NCBI GenBank assembly: GCA_963819735.1 | Contig: CAWFXC010000001.1 | Location: 930,001 to 994,000, forward strand | DNA: 64,000 nt | Origin: CAWFXC01 sp963819735 | GTDB taxonomy: Bacteria; Actinomycetota; Acidimicrobiia; IMCC26256; DASPTH01 | Reading direction: 5' to 3' | In this document: piece by piece, positions 8,865 through 18,170 of the stretch | Numbering within the stretch: position 1 is the stretch's first letter | Layout of the letters: every line of letters starts with the position of its first letter | The notes under the pieces: generated by a model | Seen by the model: the letters and a program-made list of their open reading frames with translations, nothing else | Told to the model about the DNA's origin: nothing | The model's database searches: none | Position numbers and translations under genes: made by a program

Positions 8865-9094
8865 GCATCCTCCTCTGCAACACATCCGTCGTACATCAGT
8901 GGCGCCTCGACGCATAGGTCCTTGACGCGTTCTTGACGCGCAGCCCGGTTTCTTGGCGCGGTCCAAGCACCTACGACCGATCAAGAGGCCGCGAGTGACA
9001 GCGGCGAGAGACCCGAGCGATTGTTTCCGTCCGGTCGATGGCGCATACTTCTGGCCCGGGCAGCGAACACCACAGGGCGGATCACGAGGAACCC

Positions 9095-9670
9095 ATGCGA
9101 ACGCGTCTCGTCTCGATCTTCGCGCTGGTGCTGGTGGCGGCGATCACCCCGATCGGATCGTTCGCGGCGCCCGCGGGTGCGGCGACCAAGAGCACGCCGC
9201 CCGACGCGTGCGCGCTGATCACCTCGGCCGACGTCGCGACCGCATTCGCCAAACTCGATCCCGCCTTGCAGCCGACGAGCGTGGCCGATCCCGTCCGTGG
9301 GAAGCCGGCCAACCAGGGGGGCCAGGGCACCGACTCGTGCTCGACCGCGTTCTACCTGCCCAACTCGGTGGGTGGCACCGTCCTCGTGAAGGCGAACAAG
9401 ATCGTGAAGGGCTTCCCGTGCCCGCCCAAGGGTCAACCGGGCAAGACGGTGAAGATCGGGAAGACGAAGGCGCTGGTGGAGCCCCTCCCGAGCAATGCCG
9501 CCGTCGCCCGCGACATCACGTTCGTGCAACAGGGAGGCTGCACCTTCCTGGAGATCTTCCTGAGCGGCGGCGACGCGCACGTCCCCGCGAGTGCGTTCGT
9601 CGAGCTGGCGACCGATGCGTTGGCCAAGAAGCCGGGCGCGACCCCGGCCACCACCACCACGCCCGGTTGA
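9095..9670 (+). CDS. Secreted DUF3558-like protein
   Basis: 191 residues. A signal peptide is clear: MRTRLVSIFALVLVAAITP then a probable AGA-A cleavage site near residue 30. The mature part begins DACALITSADVATAFAKLDP, the arrangement seen in DUF3558 and related actinobacterial exported proteins, and holds cysteines at CALI, DSCST, FPCPP and GGCTF that could form two disulfides. No lipobox. The C-terminus is a Thr/Pro tail. The start ATG has GAGGAA upstream; a longer frame from 9038 lacks a signal. No function is known. Confidence 0.68.
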   Translation: MRTRLVSIFALVLVAAITPIGSFAAPAGAATKSTPPDACALITSADVATAFAKLDPALQPTSVADPVRGKPANQGGQGTDSCSTAFYLPNSVGGTVLVKANKIVKGFPCPPKGQPGKTVKIGKTKALVEPLPSNAAVARDITFVQQGGCTFLEIFLSGGDAHVPASAFVELATDALAKKPGATPATTTTPG

Positions 9671-9677
9671 TCGCCGG

Positions 9678-10295
9678 CTACGTCCGGCTGGCCCGATCGG
9701 ATCGCACGGTCACGAGGAGACACGACGCGGCCACGGCGATCCACACGTCACCGACGGTCAGCCCGAGTCGTTGCCACAGCCCGTGGGCCGGGCCGAACGT
9801 GGTGGCGACCAGACACGCGGCCGAAACCGCCGCGGTCAGCACCGAGAGACGCGCGCCACGTGTCCACCCGCGCCGCACGAACGCGGGCGCGGCGAGCAAC
9901 GGCAGCGCGACGATCGCCACGTAGCCGACGCTCGCGAACGCACCGTGCACGGTGTCGCCGGACCATCCCTTCAGCGGAGCGGCGGCGACGCCCAGCGTGC
10001 AGGCGCCGGTCACGAGCGCGGCGATCCACGCGCGCCCGTCGAGCACGACGCGCAGCGCGAACCCGAACGCGATGAGCCCGCACCCGAAGACCACGAAGCC
10101 GACCGTCATCAGCACGCGAGTCGACGAGCCCACCGCGGCGAGGTCGCTGATCGCGTTGTCGACCGGCGAGTAGGAGCCGGAGGTGATCGCGCCGCCGATC
10201 ACCCACGCACCGACGAACGCCGCCGGGCCGACGACACCGCCCCACAGGAGGAGGGGAAGCGACCGGGGCCGGCGGATCCCGCGGTAGTTGGGCAA
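9678..10295 (-). CDS. DUF998 membrane protein
   Basis: 205 residues with six predicted helices, starting SLPLLLWGGVVGPAAFVGAWVIGG, then YSPVDNAISDLAAVGSST, the family hallmark between helices one and two, VLMTVGFVVFGCGLIAFGFAL, WIAALVTGACTLGVAAAPL, HGAFASVGYVAIVALPLLA and a last helix WIAVAASCLLVTV. DUF998 proteins are found across actinobacteria; no activity has been shown. Convergent with the secreted protein gene, 7 bases apart. Confidence 0.8.
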   Translation of the reverse strand: MPNYRGIRRPRSLPLLLWGGVVGPAAFVGAWVIGGAITSGSYSPVDNAISDLAAVGSSTRVLMTVGFVVFGCGLIAFGFALRVVLDGRAWIAALVTGACTLGVAAAPLKGWSGDTVHGAFASVGYVAIVALPLLAAPAFVRRGWTRGARLSVLTAAVSAACLVATTFGPAHGLWQRLGLTVGDVWIAVAASCLLVTVRSDRASRT

Positions 10296-10517
10296 GGACG
10301 GAGGCTAGGCCTCGGTCGGCCACACCCTCCTTTGCAGGGCCAGCCTCCCGACACGGCTTCCGAAGGCGATCGCGCACGCTGCCCCGCGCCATGCTCTTCG
10401 ACCCCAGGACCCGGGACTCGAGGGCAATTCATCCACTTGGGATGACCGGTTCGCCCACGCGGTCTGTTTGGCTCACGAGGAGGGCCCGCGCCGACGAGTT
10501 GTGCCAGGAGGTTCAGG

Positions 10518-12895
10518 GTGAGCGAAGTTCCGGAGATTGCCCGCACCGTGCTCCCGATTCCGGCACATGGTCACGTCGGGCTGACCACCTACGACGCGAA
10601 GGATCCCGACACCTCGTTCGCTCCCATCACGCCCGTGCGCCCCCCCGCCGGCGCGCCGAACGTGCTGATCGTGATGATCGACGACTGCGGTTTCGGCGCA
10701 TCGAGCGCATTCGGTGGTCCGTGCAGCACGCCGAACATCGAGCGGCTCGCCGCCAACGGCCTGAAGTTCAACCGGTTCCACACCACTGCGCTCTGTTCGC
10801 CGACGAGGGCTGCACTCCTCACCGGGCGCAACCACCACGCGGTGGGCATGGGTGGCATCACCGAGATCGCGACCTCGGCGCCGGGGTACAACTCGATCCG
10901 CCCGCAAGAGACCGCGCCCACTGGCGGAGATCCTGAAGCTGAACGGCTACAGCACCGCGCAGTTCGGCAAGTGCCACGAGGTCCCGGTGTGGCAGTCGAG
11001 CCCGATGGGCCCGTTCGACCACTGGCCGACGGGAAGCGGGTTCGAGAAGTTCTACGGCTTCGTCGGCGCCGAGACCAACCAGTGGTACCCCGGCCTCTAC
11101 GACGGCGTCGCCCCGGTCGAGCCCGACGAAGACGCCGGAGGAGGGCTACCACCTCACCGAGGACCTCACCGACCAGGCGATCACCTGGATGCACCAGCAG
11201 AAGTCGCTGATGCCCGACAAGCCGTTCTTCATCTACTTCGCGCCCGGCGCGACCCACGCGCCGCATCACGTCCCGCCCGATTGGATCGACAAGTACAAGG
11301 GCCAGTTCGACCAGGGGTGGGACAAGATCCGCGAGGAGACACTGCGCCCGCCAGAAGAGAGCTCGGCGTCGTGCCGGCCGACGCGGAGCTCTCGGCCCGG
11401 CCCGACGAGATCCAGGCGTGGGACGACGTCGACGCCGACGCTCAAGCCGATCCTGGCCCGCCAGATGGAGATCTACGCGGCGTTCCTCGAGCACGTCGAC
11501 CACCACATCGGTCGACTGCTCGACGCGATCGAGGCCGTGGGCATCCTCGACGACACGTTGATCTACTGCATCGTCGGCGACAACGGCGCCAGCGCCGAGG
11601 GGACGCCCGAACGGCACGTTCAACGAGTTCATCTCGCTCAACGGCGCGGCCGCAGTTCGAGACCACCGAGTTCATGGCGTCTCGCATCGACGAGTTCGGC
11701 GGCACCGACGGCCTACAACCACTACGCGGTCGGCTGGGCGCACGCGATGAACACGCCCTACCAGTGGACCAAGCAGGTCGCGTCGCACTTCGGCGGCACC
11801 CGCAACGGCATGATCGTGCACTGGCCGAACGGCGTCGACGGCCAAGGGCGAGATCCGGACCCAGTTCCACCACGTGATCGACGTGGCGGCCGACCGTGCT
11901 CGACGTCGCCGGTCTTCCCGAGCCCGCGTTCGTGAACGGCATCCAGCAGCACACCGCTGCACGGCGTGAGCATGCGCTACGCGTTCGACGACGCGAAGGC
12001 CGCCGGAGCGGCGCGAGACCCAGTACTTCGAGATCGCCTGCAACCGCGGCGTCTACCACAAGGGCTGGACGGCGGTGACCCGCCACAGCATCCCCTGGGA
12101 GTTCGGTGCCGACCTCCCGGCCCTCGACGACGACGTCTGGGAGCTCTACGACACCAACACCGACTGGTCGTCAGGCGCACGACGTCGCGTCCGAGCATCC
12201 CGACAAGCTCGCGGAGCTCCAACGCCTCTTCCTGATCGAAGCGGTGAAGTACAACGTGCTCCCGCTCGACGACCGCCGCATCGAGCGGTTCAACTCCGAC
12301 ATCGCCGGACGACCCGTGCTCGTGAAGGGCAACAACCAGCTGCTCTACGGCGGCATGACCCGGCTGAGCGAGAACTCGGTGCTCAACCTCAAGAACAAGT
12401 CGCACGCGGTGACCGCCGAGGTCGATGATCCCCGACGGCGGCGCCAGCGGAGTGATCGTCGCGCAGGGCGGCGCCTTCGGCGGCTGGAGCCTCTACCTGC
12501 ACGACGGCAAGCCCAAGTACTGCCACAACCTCGCCGCACTCATGCACTTCTACGTGGAGGGCACCGAGGTCGTACCCGCGGGCAAGCACCAGGTCCGGAT
12601 GGAGTTCGCGTACGACGGTGGCGGCCTGGCCAAGGGCGGCACGGTCACGCTCTACATCGACGGGAAGGCCGCGGGCGACGGCCGGATCAACGCCACCGTG
12701 CCGATGATCTACTCGGCCGACGAGACCTGCGACGTCGGGCTCGACACCGGCACGCCGGTGAGCGAGGATTACACGGCGGCAACGAGCCGGTTCACCGGCA
12801 CCGTGAACTGGGTGGAGCTTCACGCGGGCGACGACAACCACGACCACCTCATCACCGCCGACGACCTCATGCGCATCGCGATCACCAATCAGTAG
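10518..12895 (+). pseudogene. Arylsulfatase gene broken by about 14 single-base insertions
   Basis: From GTG at 10518 (AGGAGG 7 bases upstream) the translation opens like a mycobacterial-type arylsulfatase: PNVLIVMIDDCGFG metal site, and LCSPTRAALLTGRNHH with the Cys that becomes formylglycine. It then needs a +1 correction near 10917-10920, 11128, 11345, 11358, 11440, 11609, 11652, 11710, 11840, 11889, 11950, 12006, 12171 and 12424. With these single bases removed the product is a continuous 787 residues, close to the length of mycobacterial arylsulfatases, with no internal stop: FFIYFAPGATHAPHH, VGDNGASAEGT, WTAVTRHS and a beta-rich C-terminal domain all fall into place. As written no active sulfatase can be made. 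Either an assembly artefact or an odd pseudogene. It would hydrolyse organic sulfate esters. Confidence 0.88.
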
Positions 12896-12939
12896 TCGGA
12901 GCAGCACAGCACGCACCAACGCGGGGTCGCGGTTCCCAG

Positions 12940-15180
12940 TCAGAGAATGCCGACGGCCTGCGCGTGCTCGACCGCGGCGGTGCGCGAGCTCACGCCGAAC
13001 TTCCGGTACACGGAGAGGGCCTGGGTCTTGACCGTGTTGCGCGAGACGAAGAGCTGCTCGGCGATCTCGCCGAAGTTGAGGTGCGTCGGAAGGAAGCGGA
13101 GCACGCGGAGCTCGGCGGGGGTCAGCGCGGGGACTCCCGCACCGAGTGGCGCGATCGCCGCGTCGGCCTGCGCGCGTGCGGTCTCGAGCCGGTCGGGCAG
13201 CACTCCGGGATCGGGGTACTTCGACAACAACCGGTCCGCCTCGCGAATGGCCTGGCGCGCGGTCGCGGCATCGCCGGTCGTGACCGCGGCGCGGGCAAGG
13301 TAGAGACGCGCGTCGATCGCCATCCAGGGGCTGATGCCGACGAGTGAATCGAGGAGGGCCCACGCGTGCTTCGCCTCGCGCGCGGCGAGCGCGACGTCGC
13401 CGTCGTGTGCGTGGACGATGGTCGCGACGGCGAACAGTGCCGTGTGCGGAGGCTTCGCGCCTAGGTCGTGTTCGGTCACCATGCGCAGCGCACGGTCGAC
13501 GTGCCGTGCAGCCTCGGTCCAATCCTCTTCGTCGACGGCCAGCGCCGCGAGCTGCGCGAGCGCCGGGGCCACCATCGCGGGGAGTAGTCCGCCGCCTTGG
13601 CGCACCGCCTCCTCCAGGTTCGATCGGGCAGCTCGCGGATCGCCGAGCAGACGGTGGGCGGTGCCCTCGAGCCCGAGCGCGAGCACCCGGTAGGGGTTGT
13701 CGGCCGGATGGAGCTCGACCGCGCGCCGGGCATCGTCGCGTTGACGCGTGAGCCCATCGTTCCCGACGAGCGCCGCGAGGAGCGCGACCGCGGCCCTGAC
13801 CGGCGTGCCGTCGGGCAAGGTCGTGTCCGGTTCGAACCGCTCGGCGATGGCGGTCCAGTGCGCGATCGCCGCGAAGTCGCCCGACCCGAGTGCCCACCAC
13901 GCCCGGGTGAGCACCAGTATCGGTTGGCGCCGGACTTCGTCCTCGCTGAACCGGTCGAGCCATTGGGCAACCGTCGCAGCCCGCCCACCGCTGATGAAGA
14001 TCGGCGCCGCGCGCCACACCAACTCCGCGGCTCGGCGCTCGTCGCCGGCGGCATGGGCGTGAAGGATCGCGTGGCTGACGTTGCCGGCCGCCTCCCACCA
14101 GTCGGCGGCCCGGCGGTGCAGCTCCGATTCACCACCGGGCTCGCGTCGGCCGAGCTCGGAACGCAGCATGTCGGCGAGGAGGTGGTGGTACCGGTACCAA
14201 TTCCCTTCACGGTCGAGCGGGATCAAGAGGAGATTCGAACGCGCGAGCTGCTCGAGCGTCGCGGTCGAGCCCGTCTGTTGGAGCACCGCGTCGCAGAGCG
14301 GACCCGACAGCCGTTCGAGCACCGATGTCCGCACGAGGAAGTCCACGAGATCCGGATCCAGCGCGCGCAGCATCTCGTCGCGCGCGTAGTCGACCATCAG
14401 GCGATCGGCGCCGTTGAAGCGCTGCGCGGCGAGTTCGGGCGACGGATCTCCGCGCAGCGCGAGTGATGCGAGGTACAGGCCGGCCGCCCATCCTTCCGTC
14501 GTCTCCACCAATCCTTTGCCGGTTCGCGGCGAGAGCTCCACCCCAGCGGCGAGCAGCAGCTCCCGACCTTCGGCATCACTCATCGCCAGGCTGCTCGTGT
14601 CGAGACGGGTCATCCGGCCCTGCATCATCAGGCGCGGGAGAGAGAGCTCGGGTTCCCGGCGCCCGGCGATGACCACCTGGGAGCCGGTGGGCACGTGCGC
14701 GACCAGCGTCGCGATGATCCCCAGCGCCTCGGGCGTCCGCAGCATGTGCACGTCGTCGAACACGAAGAGGAACGGGCGGGGGCATTCCGCGACCACGCGC
14801 CCGAGGCGAGGGAGGCGGACCTTCTCCAGGTCGGCCTGGGCGTTCGCGAGCTCGGCGAACGCATCGGGTGCGAGCGGCTCGATGGAGTCGAGCGCCAGCG
14901 CGATGTAGGTGAGCAGGACCGCGGGGTCGTTGTCGCCGGGGGTGATCGAGATCCAGCCGGTGGGCCGGTGGTCGCGCTCGGCCCATTGCGCCAGCAGCGT
15001 CGTCTTGCCGTAGCCGGCGGGCGCCACGACGAGGAACACGGTCGCCGCGGGTTGTGCCTGGAGCCGTCGCTCGAGCTCCGGCCGGGGCACGATCCCGTCG
15101 CGCAGGTAGGCCGGACGAAGCTTGGTCTCGAACGGAACCAGCCCTCTCGCCCGTTCGCGTGCGCCTTCCACCACCGCCAC
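12940..15180 (-). CDS. MalT-like LuxR-family ATP-dependent transcriptional regulator (LAL)
   Basis: 746 residues. N-terminal NTPase with Walker A VVAPAGYGKTTLLAQW near residues 51-66 and a Walker B-like PFLFVFDDVHML near 135-146; a winged-helix/ARM block (LVDYARDEMLRALDPD-like) follows; TPR-like helices fill residues 330-660; the last 65 residues are a LuxR HTH (LTPAELRVLRFL, then NFGEIAEQLFVSRNTVKTQ). MalT-type proteins bind an inducer and ATP, oligomerise and activate promoters. Its end faces the end of the broken sulfatase gene, 44 bases away; sulfatase control is possible but unproven. Confidence 0.9.
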   Translation of the reverse strand: MAVVEGARERARGLVPFETKLRPAYLRDGIVPRPELERRLQAQPAATVFLVVAPAGYGKTTLLAQWAERDHRPTGWISITPGDNDPAVLLTYIALALDSIEPLAPDAFAELANAQADLEKVRLPRLGRVVAECPRPFLFVFDDVHMLRTPEALGIIATLVAHVPTGSQVVIAGRREPELSLPRLMMQGRMTRLDTSSLAMSDAEGRELLLAAGVELSPRTGKGLVETTEGWAAGLYLASLALRGDPSPELAAQRFNGADRLMVDYARDEMLRALDPDLVDFLVRTSVLERLSGPLCDAVLQQTGSTATLEQLARSNLLLIPLDREGNWYRYHHLLADMLRSELGRREPGGESELHRRAADWWEAAGNVSHAILHAHAAGDERRAAELVWRAAPIFISGGRAATVAQWLDRFSEDEVRRQPILVLTRAWWALGSGDFAAIAHWTAIAERFEPDTTLPDGTPVRAAVALLAALVGNDGLTRQRDDARRAVELHPADNPYRVLALGLEGTAHRLLGDPRAARSNLEEAVRQGGGLLPAMVAPALAQLAALAVDEEDWTEAARHVDRALRMVTEHDLGAKPPHTALFAVATIVHAHDGDVALAAREAKHAWALLDSLVGISPWMAIDARLYLARAAVTTGDAATARQAIREADRLLSKYPDPGVLPDRLETARAQADAAIAPLGAGVPALTPAELRVLRFLPTHLNFGEIAEQLFVSRNTVKTQALSVYRKFGVSSRTAAVEHAQAVGIL

Positions 15181-15253
15181 GAAGGCGCATGGTACCGAAC
15201 CGGGTGGAATTACCCAGACCGGTCCCGCCCCGGTCCCGCCCCGGGCCCAGGTC

Positions 15254-16756
15254 CTAGAGCCGCGTGTCGGCGCCGAGTCGCCCGGCCCGCACCGCGGCCT
15301 GGAGCAGCCCGTAGTCGCGCTCGTTCTGGTCGGCGTAGGCGTCGGCGAATTCGGCGATGGCGCGATCGAAGCCGTCGGTCTTCCCGAGGTACGACCCGAT
15401 CGCGATGCGATCGCCCGACCGCGCGTGGGCGCGGGCGAGGGTCCAGCCGCACATCCGTCCCCACAACGCCATGCCGGCGACGGTCATGCCGCTGATGTCG
15501 GCGGAACCCTTCCAGTCGCGCAGCTGCCGGATGTAGTAGTCGCGGACGCCGAGGTGTCCGTCGAACCGCTCCCAACCGAGGAAGATGTCACTCGTCGCCT
15601 GCATCAGCCGTTGGCCGGCGACGACCCGCTGCCCGTGGTTGGCGAACGGACTCTTGGCGGTGAACTCCTCGAGGACAGCGGCCTGGGCTTCCTTGATCTG
15701 CAGCAACAGCGGCGACTCCCGGTCGCGTTCGAGGAACAGCGCGATCCAGGAGTCGGTGCCGACACTGCCGACGCCCACGACCTTGCGGGCGAGGTGCACG
15801 AACCGGTACTGCTCGAACAGGCACCGGCGGTCGGACTCCAACGAGCGCGTGTAGGACCGGATGATCCCCTGCAGCGCGTCCCTGATGATCGCGGGGTCGA
15901 CGCCGGTGACGAGCTCCTCGACCGGAATGAGCAGCGGGGGGTCGCTGATGATGCGCGGTTCACCCTCGGTCGCATGGCACAACTTGTCGTACGCCTGCAT
16001 GCTGTCGTGCGCGCGCGCCTTCGCCACCGCGTGCCACACGCTCGGCGTGTGCTCGGAATCCAGCTCCGCCTGGAATTGCGGCAACAGTGCATCCATGTCG
16101 AGGTGCGAGTACCACACTTCGAGCATCGACGCGTGTGAGAGCTCGCGCATGGTCTCGCGATACGACGCGACGGCCTGGCGCACGACGCTCGTGCGATCCT
16201 TCCGCCGGTAGTCGTTGTCTCGGCCCGCAACCTCGAGGCTCGTCGCGAGCCGCTTGACGTCCCACTCCCAGGGACCGTGGGCCGTCTCGTCGAAGTCGTT
16301 CACGTCGAACACGAGGTGGCGTTCCGGTGAGCCGAAGATCCCGAAGTTCGACAGGTGCGCATCGCCGCACGCCTGGACCCGCAGGCCCGAATCGGGAGTG
16401 GTGGCGAGATCGGCGGTCATCGGGAGCGCGGCGCCCCGGTAGTAGGTGAACTCCGACACCAACATCCGACCGTGGCGAATCGGCACGAGGTCGGGAATCC
16501 GGTTCCGTGACTGCTCTTCCAGCAGGTCGACCGGATTGCGCCGATCGACCGGGGGGACCCACGCCGCGTGAGCCTCGAACGGGACCGCGGCGCGGGCGGC
16601 CTTGCCGCGCGCGGCTCGTTCCCTCGTCGATTCGGTCCCCGGCTCGCTCCCCGGCGCGCCGCCGACGGGCGCGCCGCCGACCGCGCCGCTGATCGCTTCC
16701 TCGCGCACCGCCATCTCGCGCACCGCCCGTTCCCGCCGCTCGCCCCGAGCGGTCAC
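15254..16756 (-). CDS. DUF2252 protein (kinase-fold-like, unknown function)
   Basis: 500 residues. After a charged, low-complexity 55-residue start (alternating Arg/Glu then Gly/Ala/Pro) come RIPDLVPIRHGRMLVSEF, then TYYRGAALPMTADLA, and GDAHLSNFGIFGSPERHLVFDVNDFDE near residues 142-168. The GDAHLSNFG and DVNDFDE pairs are the DUF2252 signature and resemble the catalytic loop and DFD metal site of aminoglycoside-phosphotransferase folds. The C-terminus (YYIRQLRDWKGS; LARAHARSGDRIAI) also fits. Substrate unknown. The first 50 residues may be untranslated if an internal start is used. Confidence 0.85.
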   Translation of the reverse strand: MTARGERRERAVREMAVREEAISGAVGGAPVGGAPGSEPGTESTRERAARGKAARAAVPFEAHAAWVPPVDRRNPVDLLEEQSRNRIPDLVPIRHGRMLVSEFTYYRGAALPMTADLATTPDSGLRVQACGDAHLSNFGIFGSPERHLVFDVNDFDETAHGPWEWDVKRLATSLEVAGRDNDYRRKDRTSVVRQAVASYRETMRELSHASMLEVWYSHLDMDALLPQFQAELDSEHTPSVWHAVAKARAHDSMQAYDKLCHATEGEPRIISDPPLLIPVEELVTGVDPAIIRDALQGIIRSYTRSLESDRRCLFEQYRFVHLARKVVGVGSVGTDSWIALFLERDRESPLLLQIKEAQAAVLEEFTAKSPFANHGQRVVAGQRLMQATSDIFLGWERFDGHLGVRDYYIRQLRDWKGSADISGMTVAGMALWGRMCGWTLARAHARSGDRIAIGSYLGKTDGFDRAIAEFADAYADQNERDYGLLQAAVRAGRLGADTRL

Positions 16757-16777
16757 CGACCCACAATACGGACCCGG

Positions 16778-17233
16778 CTACGCCGAGCGCAGTTCAGAGA
16801 TCGCGGCCAGGATCTTCTCGATCTCGCGGTCCTGGGCTTCCATGTGCTGCTGGATCTCGATCGCGGTGTGGAGCACCGCGTCGGCGTCCTCGTAGGTCGC
16901 CTGGGCGCGCGCGTCGGCCGCCCCGGCCTGCACGTTCTGGCCGACGATGATGATCGACAGCAGTACGAGCTGCAGGAAGGTCTGCGCGGTCCAGGTGACC
17001 GTCGGCGCCGCGCCCGCCCGCAGCGCGGCGGGCAAACTGACGAGCGCCAGCGCGGCAAATGCGTACGCGCACCACATCGTCCCGACGACGGAGGTGATCT
17101 TCAACGCGAGAAACGTGTTGAAGCGGGTGACCGGTCCGCCTCCCCGTGGCAACTGGTCGGCCACCTGCGGGGCGGGTTCGGCTTGGCGACGTTCGATCCG
17201 GGGATGGGCAACGTGCGTGAAGATGCTCGGCAT
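16778..17233 (-). CDS. DUF1003-like two-helix membrane protein with C-terminal coiled coil
   Basis: 151 residues. The helix TSVVGTMWCAYAFAALALVSLP is followed by WTAQTFLQLVLLSIIIVGQNVQA, then a charged helical tail (ATYEDADAVLHTAIEIQQHMEAQDREIEKIL) of coiled-coil character. The layout matches actinobacterial proteins annotated as low-affinity iron permease-like or DUF1003; I cannot separate the two. No transport residues are evident. It lies downstream of the DUF2252 gene only in coordinate order; both read leftwards with a 21-base gap, so co-transcription is likely. Confidence 0.6.
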   Translation of the reverse strand: MPSIFTHVAHPRIERRQAEPAPQVADQLPRGGGPVTRFNTFLALKITSVVGTMWCAYAFAALALVSLPAALRAGAAPTVTWTAQTFLQLVLLSIIIVGQNVQAGAADARAQATYEDADAVLHTAIEIQQHMEAQDREIEKILAAISELRSA

Positions 17234-17353
17234 GCCTCATGGTGTCATCCGCCCGCGCGCGCGCGACGTATGCACTCACGGAGCAACCTCTCATCCCGCG
17301 CTCATGAGAGTGCGCCCAGAGGCTCCCAGGTCGGGCCACCGGGTCCGCGCCGG

Positions 17354-18122
17354 TCAGAGATGCGTCTGCCCACCGTCGAGCATGATCGTCTGACCGGTGA
17401 TGAAGCGGGCGTCGTCGCTCATCAGGAAGGCGACGGCACCCCCGATGTCGGCTTCGGCGTCGCCGTAGCGCCCCAGAGGAACCTTCTCGAGCGAGGTCTC
17501 GAACGCGCCGTCGGGCTGGCGCTTGTAGTACTCGGGAACTGAAGGCGACATCGCGAGCGGGCACACCGAGTTCACCCGCACCTGATAGCCACCCCACTCG
17601 TTGGCGGCGGTGAGCCCGAGACCGCGGATCCCGTTCTTGGCCGCCGCGTACGCTGCCGAGGCCCTTGGTGCCCTCGATCGCGGCGCCGGAGCTGAAGTTG
17701 ACGATGCTCCCGCCCGCGGCCTTCAGGTGCGGCAGCGCGAGCGACATCGTGGTGAACATGCCGACGACGCTGACCTCGAGCTCGCGGCGGAGATCCTCCA
17801 CCCTCAGCTTCTCGAGCGGTCCGCCGCCGGTGCCCGCGTACGCGAGGTTCACGATTCCGTCGAGGCGCCCGAACTCCGAGACCGCGAGGTCGATCGCGGC
17901 CTGCACCTGCTCGGCGTCGGTCACGTCGCACGCGGCCGCGAGGCCGGCCGCGTTCCGGTCCTTGATCTCGGCCGCCACCGAGATCGCGTTTTCGTGGTTC
18001 CAGTCGCCGACCACCACCGCCGCGCCTTCCGACGCCATCACGAGGGAACAGGCCCTCCCGATTCCGCGTCCGCCGCCGAAGGTGATCACAACCTTGCCGT
18101 CGAGTCGTCCTGTTGGGGCCAT
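17354..18122 (-). pseudogene. SDR-family oxidoreductase interrupted by a +1 frameshift
   Basis: Classical short-chain dehydrogenase. From ATG at 18122: KVVITFGGGRGIGRACSLVM cofactor motif, ACDVTDAEQ, NLAYAG in place of NNAG, then IVNFSSGAAIEGTKGL. Beyond about 17665-17655 the sense continues one base further on as AAYAAAKNGIRGLG, giving the YxxxK catalytic pair, and ends GQTIMLDGGQTHL at 17354. One extra base in the run around 17659 is enough; corrected length 255 residues. NAD(P)-dependent oxidation of an unknown alcohol. Catalytic residues survive in the corrected frame, so this is a recent break or an error. Confidence 0.8.
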
Positions 18123-18170
18123 GGGCGTGCATGCTACGGAAGGGCACGCAACGCCCGCCATTGGCCGCCG

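Noticed and set aside
9591..10445. 284-residue plus-strand frame rich in Arg and Glu
   Set aside because: Shadow of the DUF998 gene on the minus strand.
10518..12895. Quadruplet decoding or a suppressor tRNA as an explanation for the sulfatase insertions
   Set aside because: The four-base units differ in almost every case (GACG, CTGC, AAGA, TCGT and others), so no single suppressor tRNA could read them; kept only as a remote possibility in the findings.
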